Of a DNA stretch of 64,000 bases, positions 24,459-32,773 are shown one piece after another. Made by a program: the position numbers and the translations under genes. Where the stretch lies: NCBI RefSeq assembly GCF_013178945.1, contig NZ_JABFDM010000005.1:353341-417340 (forward strand), written 5' to 3'. Position 1 is the stretch's first letter. Each line of letters starts with the position of its first letter. The notes beneath the pieces are model-generated. The model ran no database searches and was not told where the DNA came from. It saw only the letters and a program-made list of their open reading frames with translations. Source of the stretch: Bradyrhizobium aeschynomenes. Its GTDB lineage: Bacteria > Pseudomonadota > Alphaproteobacteria > Rhizobiales > Xanthobacteraceae.

Positions 24459-24944
24459 TCAGAGCGTCCGGCTGACGGCGAGCGGGGTCAGATGGCGGCT
24501 GCCCGGGGCGGCGCGGTGGCCACCCGCCGTATAGGTGCTCGGGATGTTCCTGCGCTGAACCTCGGCATTGACCCCCCGTACGATCTTCTCCGAGACCGCA
24601 TGCGCCGTCGCCAGGACCGTCAGGTTGACCTGCAGCATCGCCCGGAACGTGTCGTGGTGGCGGTGCAGGCTGGCGAGCAGCTCCGGCGCAGTCTGCTTCA
24701 TGAACGCCTGGCTGGCCTTGAGGCGGCCCACCGTCGTGACGTAGTGGCGCGAGAGCTCGGTCTTCCTCGGTCCGAACGCCATGCCCTCGCGCAGCTTGCC
24801 GGCGCGGACCAGCTCGGTCTCCTGCTCGATGACTGCAATCAGCTCGCTCATGACGCTGACCATCTCGTCAGCAAGCGCGCGCGCCTCCGCCGCGCTGGCG
24901 GCAGCCGTGTAGGTCGTTTTTCTCGCCTGGCCCTGTGCGGTCAT
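24459..24944 (-). CDS. FlgN/FlbY-like flagellar chaperone
   Basis: A 161-residue, almost wholly helical protein: ALADEMVSVMSELIAVIEQETELVRAGK, then ELSRHYVTTVGRLKASQAF. The Glu-rich first helix with ETELVRAGK and the following long helices match the FlgN chaperone architecture, which binds FlgK and FlgL before export. In Caulobacter the gene after flgI-flgJ is flbY, a FlgN-family protein, and the same order is seen here. AGGAGTAAAGAG precedes the ATG. It is 57 nt behind flgJ on the same strand. The symbol is withheld because the family assignment is from fold and position only. Confidence 0.65.
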   Translation of the reverse strand: MTAQGQARKTTYTAAASAAEARALADEMVSVMSELIAVIEQETELVRAGKLREGMAFGPRKTELSRHYVTTVGRLKASQAFMKQTAPELLASLHRHHDTFRAMLQVNLTVLATAHAVSEKIVRGVNAEVQRRNIPSTYTAGGHRAAPGSRHLTPLAVSRTL

Positions 24945-25001
24945 CTCTTTACTCCTGTCGGCGTGGGGCGGTGCGGGCCCCCGCGATGTCTACGCTTACG
25001 G

Positions 25002-25400
25002 TTACGCTTTGCCGTTGCCGGCACTGCTGCTGGCAGTGCTACTCTTGGCCTGCTGCAGGATCAGAGTACGGAAGACGTCGGTGGAAATGCCGACGCCGCC
25101 GGCCTTGGCGAAGTTCTTCGAATATTCCTCGGTCAGCATCGAGCGCCAGACGCCGGTGCCGGGCGTGTTGCCGAACGGACCATCGCCCTTCACACCATTG
25201 GTCATCTGCGAGAACATCGAGTTCAGGAACATGGCCTCGAAATCGGTCGCGGTCGCCTTGGCCTTGGCCTGGGCCTTGGGAGACACCTTGGTGAGGGCCT
25301 CCGCGAGATCCAGATCGGTGCGCGGCGCGGCTGCGGCCGTCGCGTGGGGCGTGCTGAGCGGAACCCGGCCGGCGTAGGAGTCGACGAAGGACGTGGCCAT
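25002..25400 (-). CDS. flgJ: Rod-binding protein FlgJ, N-terminal domain only
   Basis: A 132-residue protein equal to the N-terminal rod-cap domain of enteric FlgJ (TDFEAMFLNSMFSQM, then GPFGNTPGTGVWRSMLTEEYSKNFA and GISTDVFRTL). The C-terminal muramidase domain of enterics is absent, as is usual in alphaproteobacteria, where a separate lytic enzyme opens the wall. Its start overlaps the flgI stop (TAATG), so translation is coupled. It acts in the periplasm at the growing rod tip. Confidence 0.9.
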   Translation of the reverse strand: MATSFVDSYAGRVPLSTPHATAAAAPRTDLDLAEALTKVSPKAQAKAKATATDFEAMFLNSMFSQMTNGVKGDGPFGNTPGTGVWRSMLTEEYSKNFAKAGGVGISTDVFRTLILQQAKSSTASSSAGNGKA

Positions 25401-26524
25401 TACATCACCTCGATGTCGGCTTCGATGGCGCCGGCGGCCTTGATCGCCTGCAGGATGCTGATCAGGTCGCGCGGGCCGATGCCGAGGCCGTTGAGGCCGT
25501 CGACCAGCTGCTGCAGCGACACGCCGTCCCGGACGATCGCGAACTTCTTGCCGTCCTCGGTGACGCCGACGCTGGTTCGCGGCGTGACCACGGTCCGCCC
25601 CCGCGACAGCGGGTTGGGCTGGCTGACCTGCGGGCTCTCCGAGATCGTGACCGTGAGGTTGCCCTGTGCGACGGCCACGGTGGCGACGCGGACATCGCGG
25701 CCCATGACGATGATGCCCGAGCGTTCGTCGATGACGATCTTCGCGGCCAGATCCGGATCGACCTGGAGCTGCTCGATCTCGGTCAGGAAGGCGACGACAT
25801 TGCCCTTGAACTCCGATGGGACGCTCAACTGCACTGTCGACGGATCGATCGGCTCGGCGGTCTTGACGCCGAGGAAATCGTTGATGGCCGCCGCGATGCG
25901 CTTGGCGGTGGTGAAGTCGGCGTTGCGCAAGGCCAGCCGCACGTTCGGCAGCCGGTTCAGCGCGAACTCGATCTCGCGCTCGATGATGGCGCCGTTGGCG
26001 ATGCGGCCGACCGTCGGCACGCCGCGCACGATCTTGGCGGCCTCGCCTTCGGCCTGGAAGCCAGAGATCGCGAGCGAGCCCTGCGCCACCGCATAGACGT
26101 TGCCGTCGGCGCCGAGCAGGGGGGTGACGAGCAGGGTGCCGCCCTGGAGGTTCTTGGCATCACCGAGCGCGGACACCGTGACGTCCATGCGCGTGCCTTG
26201 CGTCGCGAAGGGCGGCAGATTGCCGGTGACCATGACGGCGGCGACGTTGCCGGTGCGGATGGTGGCGCCGCGGATGTTGACGCCCATGCGCTCGAGCATC
26301 GCCTGCAGCGACTGCTTGGTGAACGGGATGTTGTTGAGCGTGTCGCCGGTGCCGTTCAGGCCGACCACGAGGCCGTAGCCGATCAGTTGGTTCTGGCGTA
26401 CGCCTTCGATATTGGCGAGATCCTTGATCCGCGACGTCGCATGCGCGGGCATGACAATAGAGGCCAGCGCCAGCATGGCGGCGCAAGCGGCCTGAAACAG
26501 GCGCGTAAGTCGGACGCGTCGCAT
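25400..26524 (-). CDS. flgI: Flagellar P-ring protein FlgI
   Basis: A 374-residue P-ring subunit. A signal peptide (about residues 1-30, hydrophobic AACAAMLALASIVMPAHA) precedes SRIKDLANIEGVRQNQLIGYGLVVGLNGTGD, the family signature, and the C-terminus (SLQQLVDGLNGLGIGPRDLISILQAI) is typical. The ATG at 26524 is placed by AGGGGAGCATAGG; 11 codons further upstream another start exists but would precede the signal peptide. It begins the leftward flgI-flgJ-flgN operon, with a sigma-54 promoter at 26595-26610. It is divergent from fliX, the same arrangement as in Caulobacter. Confidence 0.95.
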   Translation of the reverse strand: MRRVRLTRLFQAACAAMLALASIVMPAHATSRIKDLANIEGVRQNQLIGYGLVVGLNGTGDTLNNIPFTKQSLQAMLERMGVNIRGATIRTGNVAAVMVTGNLPPFATQGTRMDVTVSALGDAKNLQGGTLLVTPLLGADGNVYAVAQGSLAISGFQAEGEAAKIVRGVPTVGRIANGAIIEREIEFALNRLPNVRLALRNADFTTAKRIAAAINDFLGVKTAEPIDPSTVQLSVPSEFKGNVVAFLTEIEQLQVDPDLAAKIVIDERSGIIVMGRDVRVATVAVAQGNLTVTISESPQVSQPNPLSRGRTVVTPRTSVGVTEDGKKFAIVRDGVSLQQLVDGLNGLGIGPRDLISILQAIKAAGAIEADIEVM

Positions 26525-26594
26525 CCTATGCTCCCCTCGAACTCTGCAAGTGATCACTTGGCCACTCCCATGACCGCATGATCGGCATTAACTA

Positions 26595-26610
26595 TGCGAG
26601 GGCCGTGCCA
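26595..26610 (-). promoter_or_regulatory. Sigma-54 promoter of flgI
   Basis: On the minus strand TGGCAC-GGCCC-TCGC gives GG-N10-GC with the consensus -24 element and a slightly off-consensus -12 (TCGC for TTGC). The transcript would start about 60 nt before flgI. Confidence 0.68.
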
Positions 26611-26704
26611 GGGTGATGCTCCCGGCTAACTCATTGAAAGAGTGTGAAATCGATCGCAGGCTTTGTTGCGAACCAGGGTTACTCCGGAGGAACGAAGCTG
26701 CCGC

Positions 26705-26723
26705 CCCGGCAGAATTTGCCGGG
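26705..26723. promoter_or_regulatory. CCCGGCA-N5-TGCCGGG dyad, putative enhancer
   Basis: Perfect 7-bp arms around GAATT, about 95 bp from the -24 element of the flgI promoter and immediately next to the CtrA-like box of fliX. Same core as the dyad before flgE. Confidence 0.6.
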
Positions 26724-26726
26724 CCA

Positions 26727-26743
26727 TTTACGCACCGTTAACC
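26727..26743 (+). promoter_or_regulatory. CtrA-like box of fliX
   Basis: TTTA-N7-TTAACC, one mismatch from consensus, 51 nt before the fliX ATG. Caulobacter fliX is CtrA-activated and also divergent from flgI, which supports the reading. Confidence 0.65.
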
Positions 26744-26794
26744 ACGACGCGGCCAATCTCCGCTCCGACACGCAGAGCTTGCGGGGAGCCACCG

Positions 26795-27208
26795 ATGCGC
26801 ATCTATGGACCGAACGGCACGACGCTCACCACGTCGACCAGCTCCACGCGAAAGACCTCGTCCGGCGGCTTCAAGCTCCCCGACGTCGGCACCACGCAGG
26901 AGACGCGCGCGACGCTGGCGCCGAAGCAGACCGCCAACATCGACGCGCTGCTGGCGCTGCAGGGCATCGAGGAGGATCCGGCCGAACGCCGCAAGCGCTC
27001 GGTCCAGCGCGGCAAGCGCGCGTTGGACGTGCTCGACGATCTCAAGCTCTCGCTGCTGTCCGGCAAGCTCGACACCGCGATGGCGCTGCGGCTGCGCGAT
27101 GCGGCGGCCGACCTGAAGCAGACGTCCGGCGAGCCGGGACTGGATGCGATCCTGTCCGAGATCGAGCTGCGGGTCGAGGTCGAGCTCGCCAAGGCGGGGC
27201 AGGGCTGA
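26795..27208 (+). CDS. fliX: Flagellar assembly regulator FliX
   Basis: A 137-residue FliX homologue. The N-terminus (MRIYGPNGTTLTT) is characteristic, followed by a low-complexity Ser/Thr stretch. The helical core contains IDALLALQGIEEDPAERRKRSVQRGKRALDVLDDLKLSLLSG. In Caulobacter FliX couples early basal-body assembly to activation of sigma-54-dependent genes through FlbD. That fits the sigma-54 promoters seen before flgE, flgI and flgF. GGGGAG lies 8 nt before the ATG. A longer reading from 26663 would run through the CtrA-like box and is rejected. Confidence 0.9.
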   Translation: MRIYGPNGTTLTTSTSSTRKTSSGGFKLPDVGTTQETRATLAPKQTANIDALLALQGIEEDPAERRKRSVQRGKRALDVLDDLKLSLLSGKLDTAMALRLRDAAADLKQTSGEPGLDAILSEIELRVEVELAKAGQG

Positions 27209-27222
27209 GCCGGATCGGGCGC

Positions 27223-27597
27223 TCAGGCGGCCTTCGAGGGCGCCTGCGCATCATAGCGCCGCTGCGCGGCGGTGACGTCCTTCAGATGCCGCTCCGCCCA
27301 GTCACGGAGCGGATCGACCGCCGCGGCGAGCGTCAGCCCCAGTGGCGTGATCGAATATTCGACCGTGACCGGCACGGTGGCGATCGCGCGCCGCCGCACC
27401 AGACCGTCGCGCTCCAGGCTCTTCAACACCTGCGAGAGCATCTTCTGCGAGATGCCTTCAATGGCGCGGCGCAACTGATTGAAGCGCAAGGGCTCGTTGC
27501 GCAGCAGGATCAGGATCAGCACGGCCCATTTGTCGCCGACACGATCGAGGATTTTTCGCGTTGGACACTCGGCCGAATAGACGTTCGGGGCTCGCAT
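27223..27597 (-). CDS. HxlR-family transcriptional regulator
   Basis: A 124-residue winged-helix regulator of the HxlR (MarR-like) family: an N-terminal Cys (SAECPTRKILDRVGDKWAVLILILL), then the recognition region RFNQLRRAIEGISQKMLSQVLKSLERDGLV and the wing VEYSITPLG. A single Cys at position 11 is common in redox- or aldehyde-sensing members. GGAG precedes the ATG. It is divergent from the NAD(P)-binding protein gene at 27742, 144 nt away, the usual arrangement for an HxlR regulator and its target. It is convergent with fliX and probably unrelated to flagella. Confidence 0.88.
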   Translation of the reverse strand: MRAPNVYSAECPTRKILDRVGDKWAVLILILLRNEPLRFNQLRRAIEGISQKMLSQVLKSLERDGLVRRRAIATVPVTVEYSITPLGLTLAAAVDPLRDWAERHLKDVTAAQRRYDAQAPSKAA

Positions 27598-27741
27598 CGG
27601 TTACTCCGGCGTGACCTGGTGATCTCAAAGTGCGCTCTTAACACCAGCATTCGTTCCGCTATCTAGTCACTATCGGATACCAAGCGGGTCTCGTCCAGAG
27701 GCCCGATCCGAGCCAATGATCGCAAACGATGGAGTTGCAGC

Positions 27742-28353
27742 ATGAAGATCGCCGTTGCCGGCGCGTCCGGCCGTGCCGGGTCGCGCATTACCGCCGAGCT
27801 GGCCAATCGCGGCCATCAGGTCACCGGCATTGCCCGGCATCCGGACAAGATCGAGAAGCACGCCAACGTCACCGCCGTGCGGGGTGATGCCAACGACCGC
27901 GCCGCGCTGGCGAAGCTCTGGGCTGGCCACGAGGTCGCGATCAGCTCGATCCATTTTTCGGCGAGTGACGTCGAGGCGCTGATCGGGGCGGCGAAAGATT
28001 CCGGCGTATCTCGTTACCTCGTTGTCGGCGGCGCCGGCTCGCTCGAGGTCGCGCCGGGCGTGCGGCTGGTGACGACGCCGGGCTTTCCGGCCGCCTACAA
28101 GGCCGAAGCGGAGAAGGGCGCCGCGTTCCTGGACCGGCTCCGCCAGGAGAAGGAGCTCGACTGGACCTTCCTGTCGCCCTCGGCCATGATCGATTTCGGC
28201 GCCAGGACGGGCAAGTTCCGGCTCGGAACGGACCAGCTGCTGGTCGATCCCGACGGTAAGAGCTTCATCACCTTCGAGGACTTCGCGGTCGCAATGGCCG
28301 ACGAAATCGAGCGTCCGGCGCACCGCCGGGCCCGTTTCACGGTCGGTTATTGA
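27742..28353 (+). CDS. NAD(P)-binding protein, atypical SDR (YwnB/NmrA-like)
   Basis: A 203-residue atypical short-chain dehydrogenase. The dinucleotide-binding motif is at the N-terminus (KIAVAGASGRAGSRITAELANRGHQVTGIAR), followed by GDANDRAALAKLWAGHEVAIS and a central YLVVGGAGSLEV. The canonical Tyr-x3-Lys is replaced by a YKAEAEKG-like segment, as in YwnB/YesF-type proteins, so it may be a redox sensor or a reductase with altered chemistry. It is the likely target of the divergent HxlR regulator. The start follows a weak GTTGCAGC with the ATG at 27742. Confidence 0.78.
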   Translation: MKIAVAGASGRAGSRITAELANRGHQVTGIARHPDKIEKHANVTAVRGDANDRAALAKLWAGHEVAISSIHFSASDVEALIGAAKDSGVSRYLVVGGAGSLEVAPGVRLVTTPGFPAAYKAEAEKGAAFLDRLRQEKELDWTFLSPSAMIDFGARTGKFRLGTDQLLVDPDGKSFITFEDFAVAMADEIERPAHRRARFTVGY

Positions 28354-28437
28354 GGCAGTCCTTTGGCGCCCCGCCGTCCGGTCGCGATTTTGGCTGGACA
28401 ACGGCCGGATGGCGGGGCGCCCGTGTCGATGGAAATA

Positions 28438-28466
28438 TTGTCTGTCACAAGAGGCCGCTATATAAC
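28438..28466 (+). promoter_or_regulatory. Sigma-70-type promoter before dksA
   Basis: TTGTCT (28438-28443), 17-nt spacer, TATAAC (28461-28466). It lies inside the longest possible dksA reading and therefore argues for a start downstream of it. Confidence 0.45.
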
Positions 28467-28536
28467 GCGGCCGCGAACGGGCGTATTCCGTCCGCCGGTG
28501 CCGAAACCGGCGCCAGCACGTACAGATGGGCTGACC

Positions 28537-28947
28537 TTGGAAAAGTTGAAGAACTACAAACCTTCCGAAAAAGAGCCTTTCATGAACGAACGCCAGCGCG
28601 AGTACTTTCGCGCCAAGCTGCTGGCATGGAAGGAGGAGATCCTGCGCGAATCGAAGCTCACCCTGCAGGCTCTGCAGGAGGAGAACGTGAACCATCCCGA
28701 CCTCGCCGACCGGGCGTCGTCGGAGACCGACCGGGCGATCGAGCTTCGCGCCCGTGACCGCCAGCGCAAGCTGATCTCCAAGATCGACGCGGCGCTCCAG
28801 CGCATCGAAGACAACACCTATGGCTATTGCGAGGAGACCGGTGAGCCGATTTCGCTGAAGCGGCTCGAGGCCCGTCCGATCGCGACGCTATCGGTGGAGG
28901 CGCAGGAACGCCACGAGAAACGCGAGAAGGTGTATCGCGACGAGTAG
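28537..28947 (+). CDS. dksA: RNA polymerase-binding regulator DksA
   Basis: About 136 residues. The coiled-coil region (ERQREYFRAKLLAWKEEILRESKLTLQALQEENVNHPDLADRAS) contains the Asp-x2-Asp tip motif (DLADRAS) that enters the polymerase secondary channel. The C-terminal part (YGYCEETGEPISLKRLEARP) is the zinc-finger region. Only one of the four zinc cysteines of E. coli DksA is visible, so zinc binding is probably lost, as in several alphaproteobacterial versions. The conserved LEKLKNYKPSEKEPFMNE suggests a TTG start at 28537; the ATG at 28582 is the shortest alternative and longer ones start before the predicted promoter. The start is uncertain, the identity is not. Confidence 0.85.
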   Translation: MEKLKNYKPSEKEPFMNERQREYFRAKLLAWKEEILRESKLTLQALQEENVNHPDLADRASSETDRAIELRARDRQRKLISKIDAALQRIEDNTYGYCEETGEPISLKRLEARPIATLSVEAQERHEKREKVYRDE

Positions 28948-29163
28948 GTCGCGATGCTGACATGATCAGCCTTGCGGCCGCCTGCCGGGTGCGGCCGCAG
29001 GCCCGAACGACGGCTGAGTTCGCGCCTCCCCGCGGCGCGAAGGTCACTGCATTCTCGCGTTGTTATCTCCCTCGCGCGGACCGGTTTATCGGGACACGCC
29101 AGGAACCTTTTGGCCCTCACGGAATTGGAGTGGGTTCCGTCTTGGAACACGCCGTGGGGGATC

Positions 29164-31278
29164 ATGCGCGCGCAGGAATCAATGCCGACGGGCTCGCTCG
29201 GTGGTGTGCTTGTCACGCTGCAGCGCTCGTATGGCGTTCTCAGCATCAAGGGACGCCTGCTTCTGCTCGCAGGGATCCTGTTCCTGCCCTGCGTCGGGCT
29301 GATCGCCTATGTCATCGTCTCGATGGCGCAGTCCGCGGATGCCTCGATCCGGCGGGGCCTGTCTTACGCAGCCCAGACGATCTCCGGAGCTGTCGACGCC
29401 GAGCTTCGGCGCTACATCGCGCTGGCGGAGGTGCTGGCAAAGTCACCCGATCTCGCCGCAGACGATCTCGGCCAGTTCGAGTCGGAGGCGCGCCGAGTCG
29501 GGCTGGTTAGCGGCGATGCCTGGATCATCGTCTCCGACCCCAGCGGCCGGCTGCTGCTCAACACCCTGGCAGCGCCCGGCAAGCCGCTCGGCGAGCGCAC
29601 CCCGCAGGGCCAGCGCTCGCAGGATCTTGCGTTCAAGCTGGGGCGACCGCAGGTCTCCGACATCTTCACCGGCCCCAATTCCGGCGAATGGGTGGCGACG
29701 GTCGATATCCCCGTCTTCAAGGACGGCATGCCGTTCCGCTGTTTGTCGATCGCGATGCCCGCCGCCAACTACACACGGCTGCTCGCCCAGCAGCAACTGC
29801 CGGCCGACTGGCTGGTCGGCATCATGGATGGCAGCGGCCGGTACATCTCGCGCATCCCGAAGAACGCGACCTCGACGGGGCAGCCCGCGTCGGCCGGCTG
29901 GCGGGCGAGCGCCAAGGTCGCCGGCATTGCGGAGTTTCCCTCGATCGAAGGCGATCGCGTCATCAACGCCAATGCGCATCCTCAGCTGAGCGACTGGACC
30001 GTCGGCGTCGGCATCAAGCAGGGCGTGTTCGCCCAGGCGATCTCCTCGACGGTCCAGACCGCCACGATCGCGGCCACGACGATCTGCGCGCTGGCGCTGC
30101 TGCTTGCGGCCGGCATCGGCCGCAGCATTGCCCGGCCACTCGACAGCATCGCAGTCAAGAGCTCCACGCCCGGCGCGGCCGCTCCGTCCGATCCTCCGGA
30201 GGTGCGGGCGCTGAATGCACGACTTGCCGCCGCCGCCCGGGCTCAGGCCGAGAGCGCGCGCATCATCCAGGACAATTTCAGGCTGCTCGCCAAGGCCAGG
30301 GACGACTCCTCGCGCACCGCAGAGCAGCTCAAGCTCGCGGCCAAATACGGGCGGCTCGGGACGTTCTCCTGGGACGGCAACTCGAACACCAGCCAATGGT
30401 CCGATGAGATCGAGGAGCTCTATGGGTTGCAGCCCGGCACCTTCCCAGGGACCTATGACGCCTGGCTGGCGCTGGTGCATCCCGAGGATCAGGCCCGCGC
30501 CGACCGGGACAACAAGCAGGCGCTGATCACCGGCGAGCTCCATTCGGAATGGCGGGTACCGCTGCCGGACGGCTCGGTCCGCTGGATCGAGGCGCGGGCG
30601 CGCCTGTTGCGCGGCGAGGGCGACAGCGACCCTCAGATGATCGGCGTCAATATCGACGTGACTGCCGCCAAGGAAGCGGACCGCAAGCGCGAGTTGCTGG
30701 TCCATGAGCTCGCCCATCGCGTGAAGAACAGCCTCGCAGTGGTACAGTCGCTGGCCCACCAGCTGCTGCCGCGGCACGATGTCAAGGTTCGCGACTTCAC
30801 ATCACGGCTGCACGCGCTGGCCACGGTTCACACCAGCCTCTCGGAGAACGACTGGCAGGGTGCCGATCTCGCTTCGCTGGTCACCAGCCAGGTGGCGCCG
30901 TTCGCCAGCGCGCCCGATCAACTCTTGCTCGGCGGTCCAGATATCCTGGTCCCGGTCGAGTTGACCACCCAGCTCGCGCTCGTCATCCACGAGATGGCCT
31001 GCAATGCCAGCAAGTACGGCGCGCTGACGACACCGGGCGGTCGCGTCGAGGTCTCCTGGTCGCTCGGGCCCGACGCGTTGCACGTCCGCTGGCAGGAAAG
31101 CGGCGGTCCGCCGGCGCGCGAGCCTCCTGTGGTCGGCTTCGGCAGCCGCCTGTTGACCCGCACCGTGAGGCATCTGCAGCGTACCTTTTCCGAAGGTGGC
31201 CTGATCTGTCAGTTCGAGCTGCCGTGGCTCGAGACGCGCAGTCCGGGAGCCGACGCAACCCTCAGCGAAGCGAAGTAG
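29164..31278 (+). CDS. HWE-type sensor histidine kinase with dCache and PAS domains
   Basis: A 704-residue membrane kinase. The first transmembrane segment is at about 32-52, followed by an extracytoplasmic dCache-like sensor region (about 55-290) and a second transmembrane segment at about 298-318 (IAATTICALALLLAAGIGRS). A cytoplasmic PAS_3 domain follows (about 395-500; WSDEIEELYGLQPGTFPGTYDAW). The HWE/HisKA_2 phosphoacceptor is His518 in ELAHRVKNSLAVVQSLAHQ, and MACNASKYGAL is the N-box. No receiver is fused and no response regulator gene is adjacent, so the partner is elsewhere. The ATG at 29164 is chosen from several in-frame starts and is not certain. The ligand is unknown. Confidence 0.85.
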   Translation: MRAQESMPTGSLGGVLVTLQRSYGVLSIKGRLLLLAGILFLPCVGLIAYVIVSMAQSADASIRRGLSYAAQTISGAVDAELRRYIALAEVLAKSPDLAADDLGQFESEARRVGLVSGDAWIIVSDPSGRLLLNTLAAPGKPLGERTPQGQRSQDLAFKLGRPQVSDIFTGPNSGEWVATVDIPVFKDGMPFRCLSIAMPAANYTRLLAQQQLPADWLVGIMDGSGRYISRIPKNATSTGQPASAGWRASAKVAGIAEFPSIEGDRVINANAHPQLSDWTVGVGIKQGVFAQAISSTVQTATIAATTICALALLLAAGIGRSIARPLDSIAVKSSTPGAAAPSDPPEVRALNARLAAAARAQAESARIIQDNFRLLAKARDDSSRTAEQLKLAAKYGRLGTFSWDGNSNTSQWSDEIEELYGLQPGTFPGTYDAWLALVHPEDQARADRDNKQALITGELHSEWRVPLPDGSVRWIEARARLLRGEGDSDPQMIGVNIDVTAAKEADRKRELLVHELAHRVKNSLAVVQSLAHQLLPRHDVKVRDFTSRLHALATVHTSLSENDWQGADLASLVTSQVAPFASAPDQLLLGGPDILVPVELTTQLALVIHEMACNASKYGALTTPGGRVEVSWSLGPDALHVRWQESGGPPAREPPVVGFGSRLLTRTVRHLQRTFSEGGLICQFELPWLETRSPGADATLSEAK

Positions 31279-31627
31279 CCGCGCGCCGGCCGGTTTGCCT
31301 CCCCGACCCGCAGTTGCGTGACGTCGAACCGCTGCTCGGACAGCGCCGTGCCGCTTCCCGCGAAACGGTATGGCAGCTGCTCGGCTGGAATCCACGACCG
31401 AATGATGAGATCATCGTCGCGACGGCCGGGAGCCTGCTGGACGCGGAACCGGTGCGGGCGTAAGGCGCGCTTGAAGCGCCGTCGGAATGGCCCGACGGCA
31501 GCTCCGTACGGGATGCGAGCCGCTGCGGCATCGCAGCGGAGAGCGTCAGAAGCGACGAAGTAACAGGCGGTTAACCATAATATTTGAGAGGCCGCTTCGA
31601 GCGGCTTGCAGCGGGAGTTGAACGACC
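31279..31627. other. Intergenic region without a supported gene
   Basis: Short open frames exist on both strands (one on the minus strand across the whole gap), but none has a convincing start, ribosome-binding site or recognisable domain. The right end carries the CtrA-like box at 31560-31576. Confidence 0.4.
31560..31576 (+). promoter_or_regulatory. CtrA-like box upstream of the hydratase-like gene
   Basis: GTAA-N7-TTAACC, one mismatch from consensus, 51 nt before the ATG at 31628. A metabolic gene is an unexpected target, so this may be fortuitous. Confidence 0.4.
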
Positions 31628-32419
31628 ATGGGAGCAGACGAGGTCCTTGCCGCCGCGCAACTGATCGTGGGCGCCCGCCGCGAGAGGACGCCACTGGCGC
31701 CTCTGCCGGCTCATCTTCAGCCGAAGGATGAAGCGGCCGGTTATGAGATCCAGCATGAGGTTCACTGGCTGCTCGCCGAGCATGCCGGCGATTTCGTCGG
31801 CTACAAGATCGGCTGCACCAGCAAGGTGATGCAGGATTACATTGGCATTCCGCATCCTTGCGCGGGCGGCGTGTTTGCGGGCGGCGTGCACGCCTCGGGC
31901 GCCGCGCTGCGCGCGGCCGATTTCGTTCGCGTCGGCGTCGAGTGCGAGATCGCGGTGCGGCTCGCGAAGGACCTGCTGCCGCTGGACGCGCCGTTCACCA
32001 TCGCCCATGTCGGCGACGCGATCGGCGACTGCCACGCGGCAATCGAGATCGTCGACGACCGTTACGTGCAATGGGAGACCATGGGCGCCCCGACCCTGGT
32101 GGCGGACGATTTCTTTGCCGCAGGGTGCGTGCTGGGGCCTGCCGTCCCGCGCGATGCCGCCGGGGACCTTGCCGCGGTGCAGGGCCGCGCCTTCGTGAAC
32201 GGCGCCTTGGCCGGGGAGGGCACCGGCGCCGACGTGCTCGGCCATCCGCTGCATGCCCTTGCCTGGCTCGCCAACCACCTCGCATCCCGCGGCGACGGGC
32301 TCGAGGCCGGGCAGCTGGTGCTGACCGGCAGCCTGGTCAAGACGGTCTGGCTCAAGCCGGGTGACCGGGTGCGGATGGAGCTGGATGGGCTGGGCGTCGT
32401 CGAGACGGGGATCGTGTGA
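31628..32419 (+). CDS. 2-oxopent-4-enoate hydratase-like protein (FAH superfamily)
   Basis: A 263-residue protein of the 2-keto-4-pentenoate hydratase group. Landmarks are the N-terminal PLPAHLQPKDEAAGYEIQ, then FVGYKIGCTSKVMQ, a metal-binding acidic region (VGVECEIAVRL with Glu-x-Glu), and the C-terminal LTGSLVKTVWLKPGDRV. The usual members hydrate 2-hydroxypenta-2,4-dienoate in aromatic meta-cleavage pathways, but no aldolase or dehydrogenase of such a pathway is adjacent, so the substrate is uncertain. The gene stands alone behind the histidine kinase with a CtrA-like box upstream. GGGAG lies 12 nt before the ATG. Confidence 0.8.
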   Translation: MGADEVLAAAQLIVGARRERTPLAPLPAHLQPKDEAAGYEIQHEVHWLLAEHAGDFVGYKIGCTSKVMQDYIGIPHPCAGGVFAGGVHASGAALRAADFVRVGVECEIAVRLAKDLLPLDAPFTIAHVGDAIGDCHAAIEIVDDRYVQWETMGAPTLVADDFFAAGCVLGPAVPRDAAGDLAAVQGRAFVNGALAGEGTGADVLGHPLHALAWLANHLASRGDGLEAGQLVLTGSLVKTVWLKPGDRVRMELDGLGVVETGIV

Positions 32420-32773
32420 TCTCGTCCTCGAAAACGTGAAGCCTCGCCGATGGTCAGTTGGCAAGCTTGCCGGCCGGTGCGATTGATCATTTGATCCGGG
32501 TCTTGCGATCGAACCAGCGCCATGAGCAGGAGTCGTCCGCCGCCCGGGGAGGAGCCATCGTCAAGCGTTGTTGACGTTGTGCGATACGGTGCGATCCCAG
32601 ACGCCGGATGGAGGCCAATCCGCGCGGTCTGAAGGTGGTTCGGCCCAGATCTGGCCCGAGCGGTGATTTCCCAGTTTGGACGGCAGGGTGCTCCCCTGGA
32701 CCCGCGGCGGGCGACGTCCGACCGGCGCGATGACCGGTGGGACGTCGGATCCGTGGGCAAGGCCGGACCGATC
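32420..32773. other. Intergenic region between convergent genes
   Basis: No gene supported. It holds an inverted repeat (32714-32725 with 32734-32745, 12 bp with one mismatch) 29 nt beyond the stop of the lectin/GH18 gene, with no T-run; it may terminate that transcript. Confidence 0.4.

Noticed and set aside
31209..31694. Minus-strand open frame across the gap after the histidine kinase
   Set aside because: No ribosome-binding site or recognisable domain, and it overlaps two real genes at both ends.
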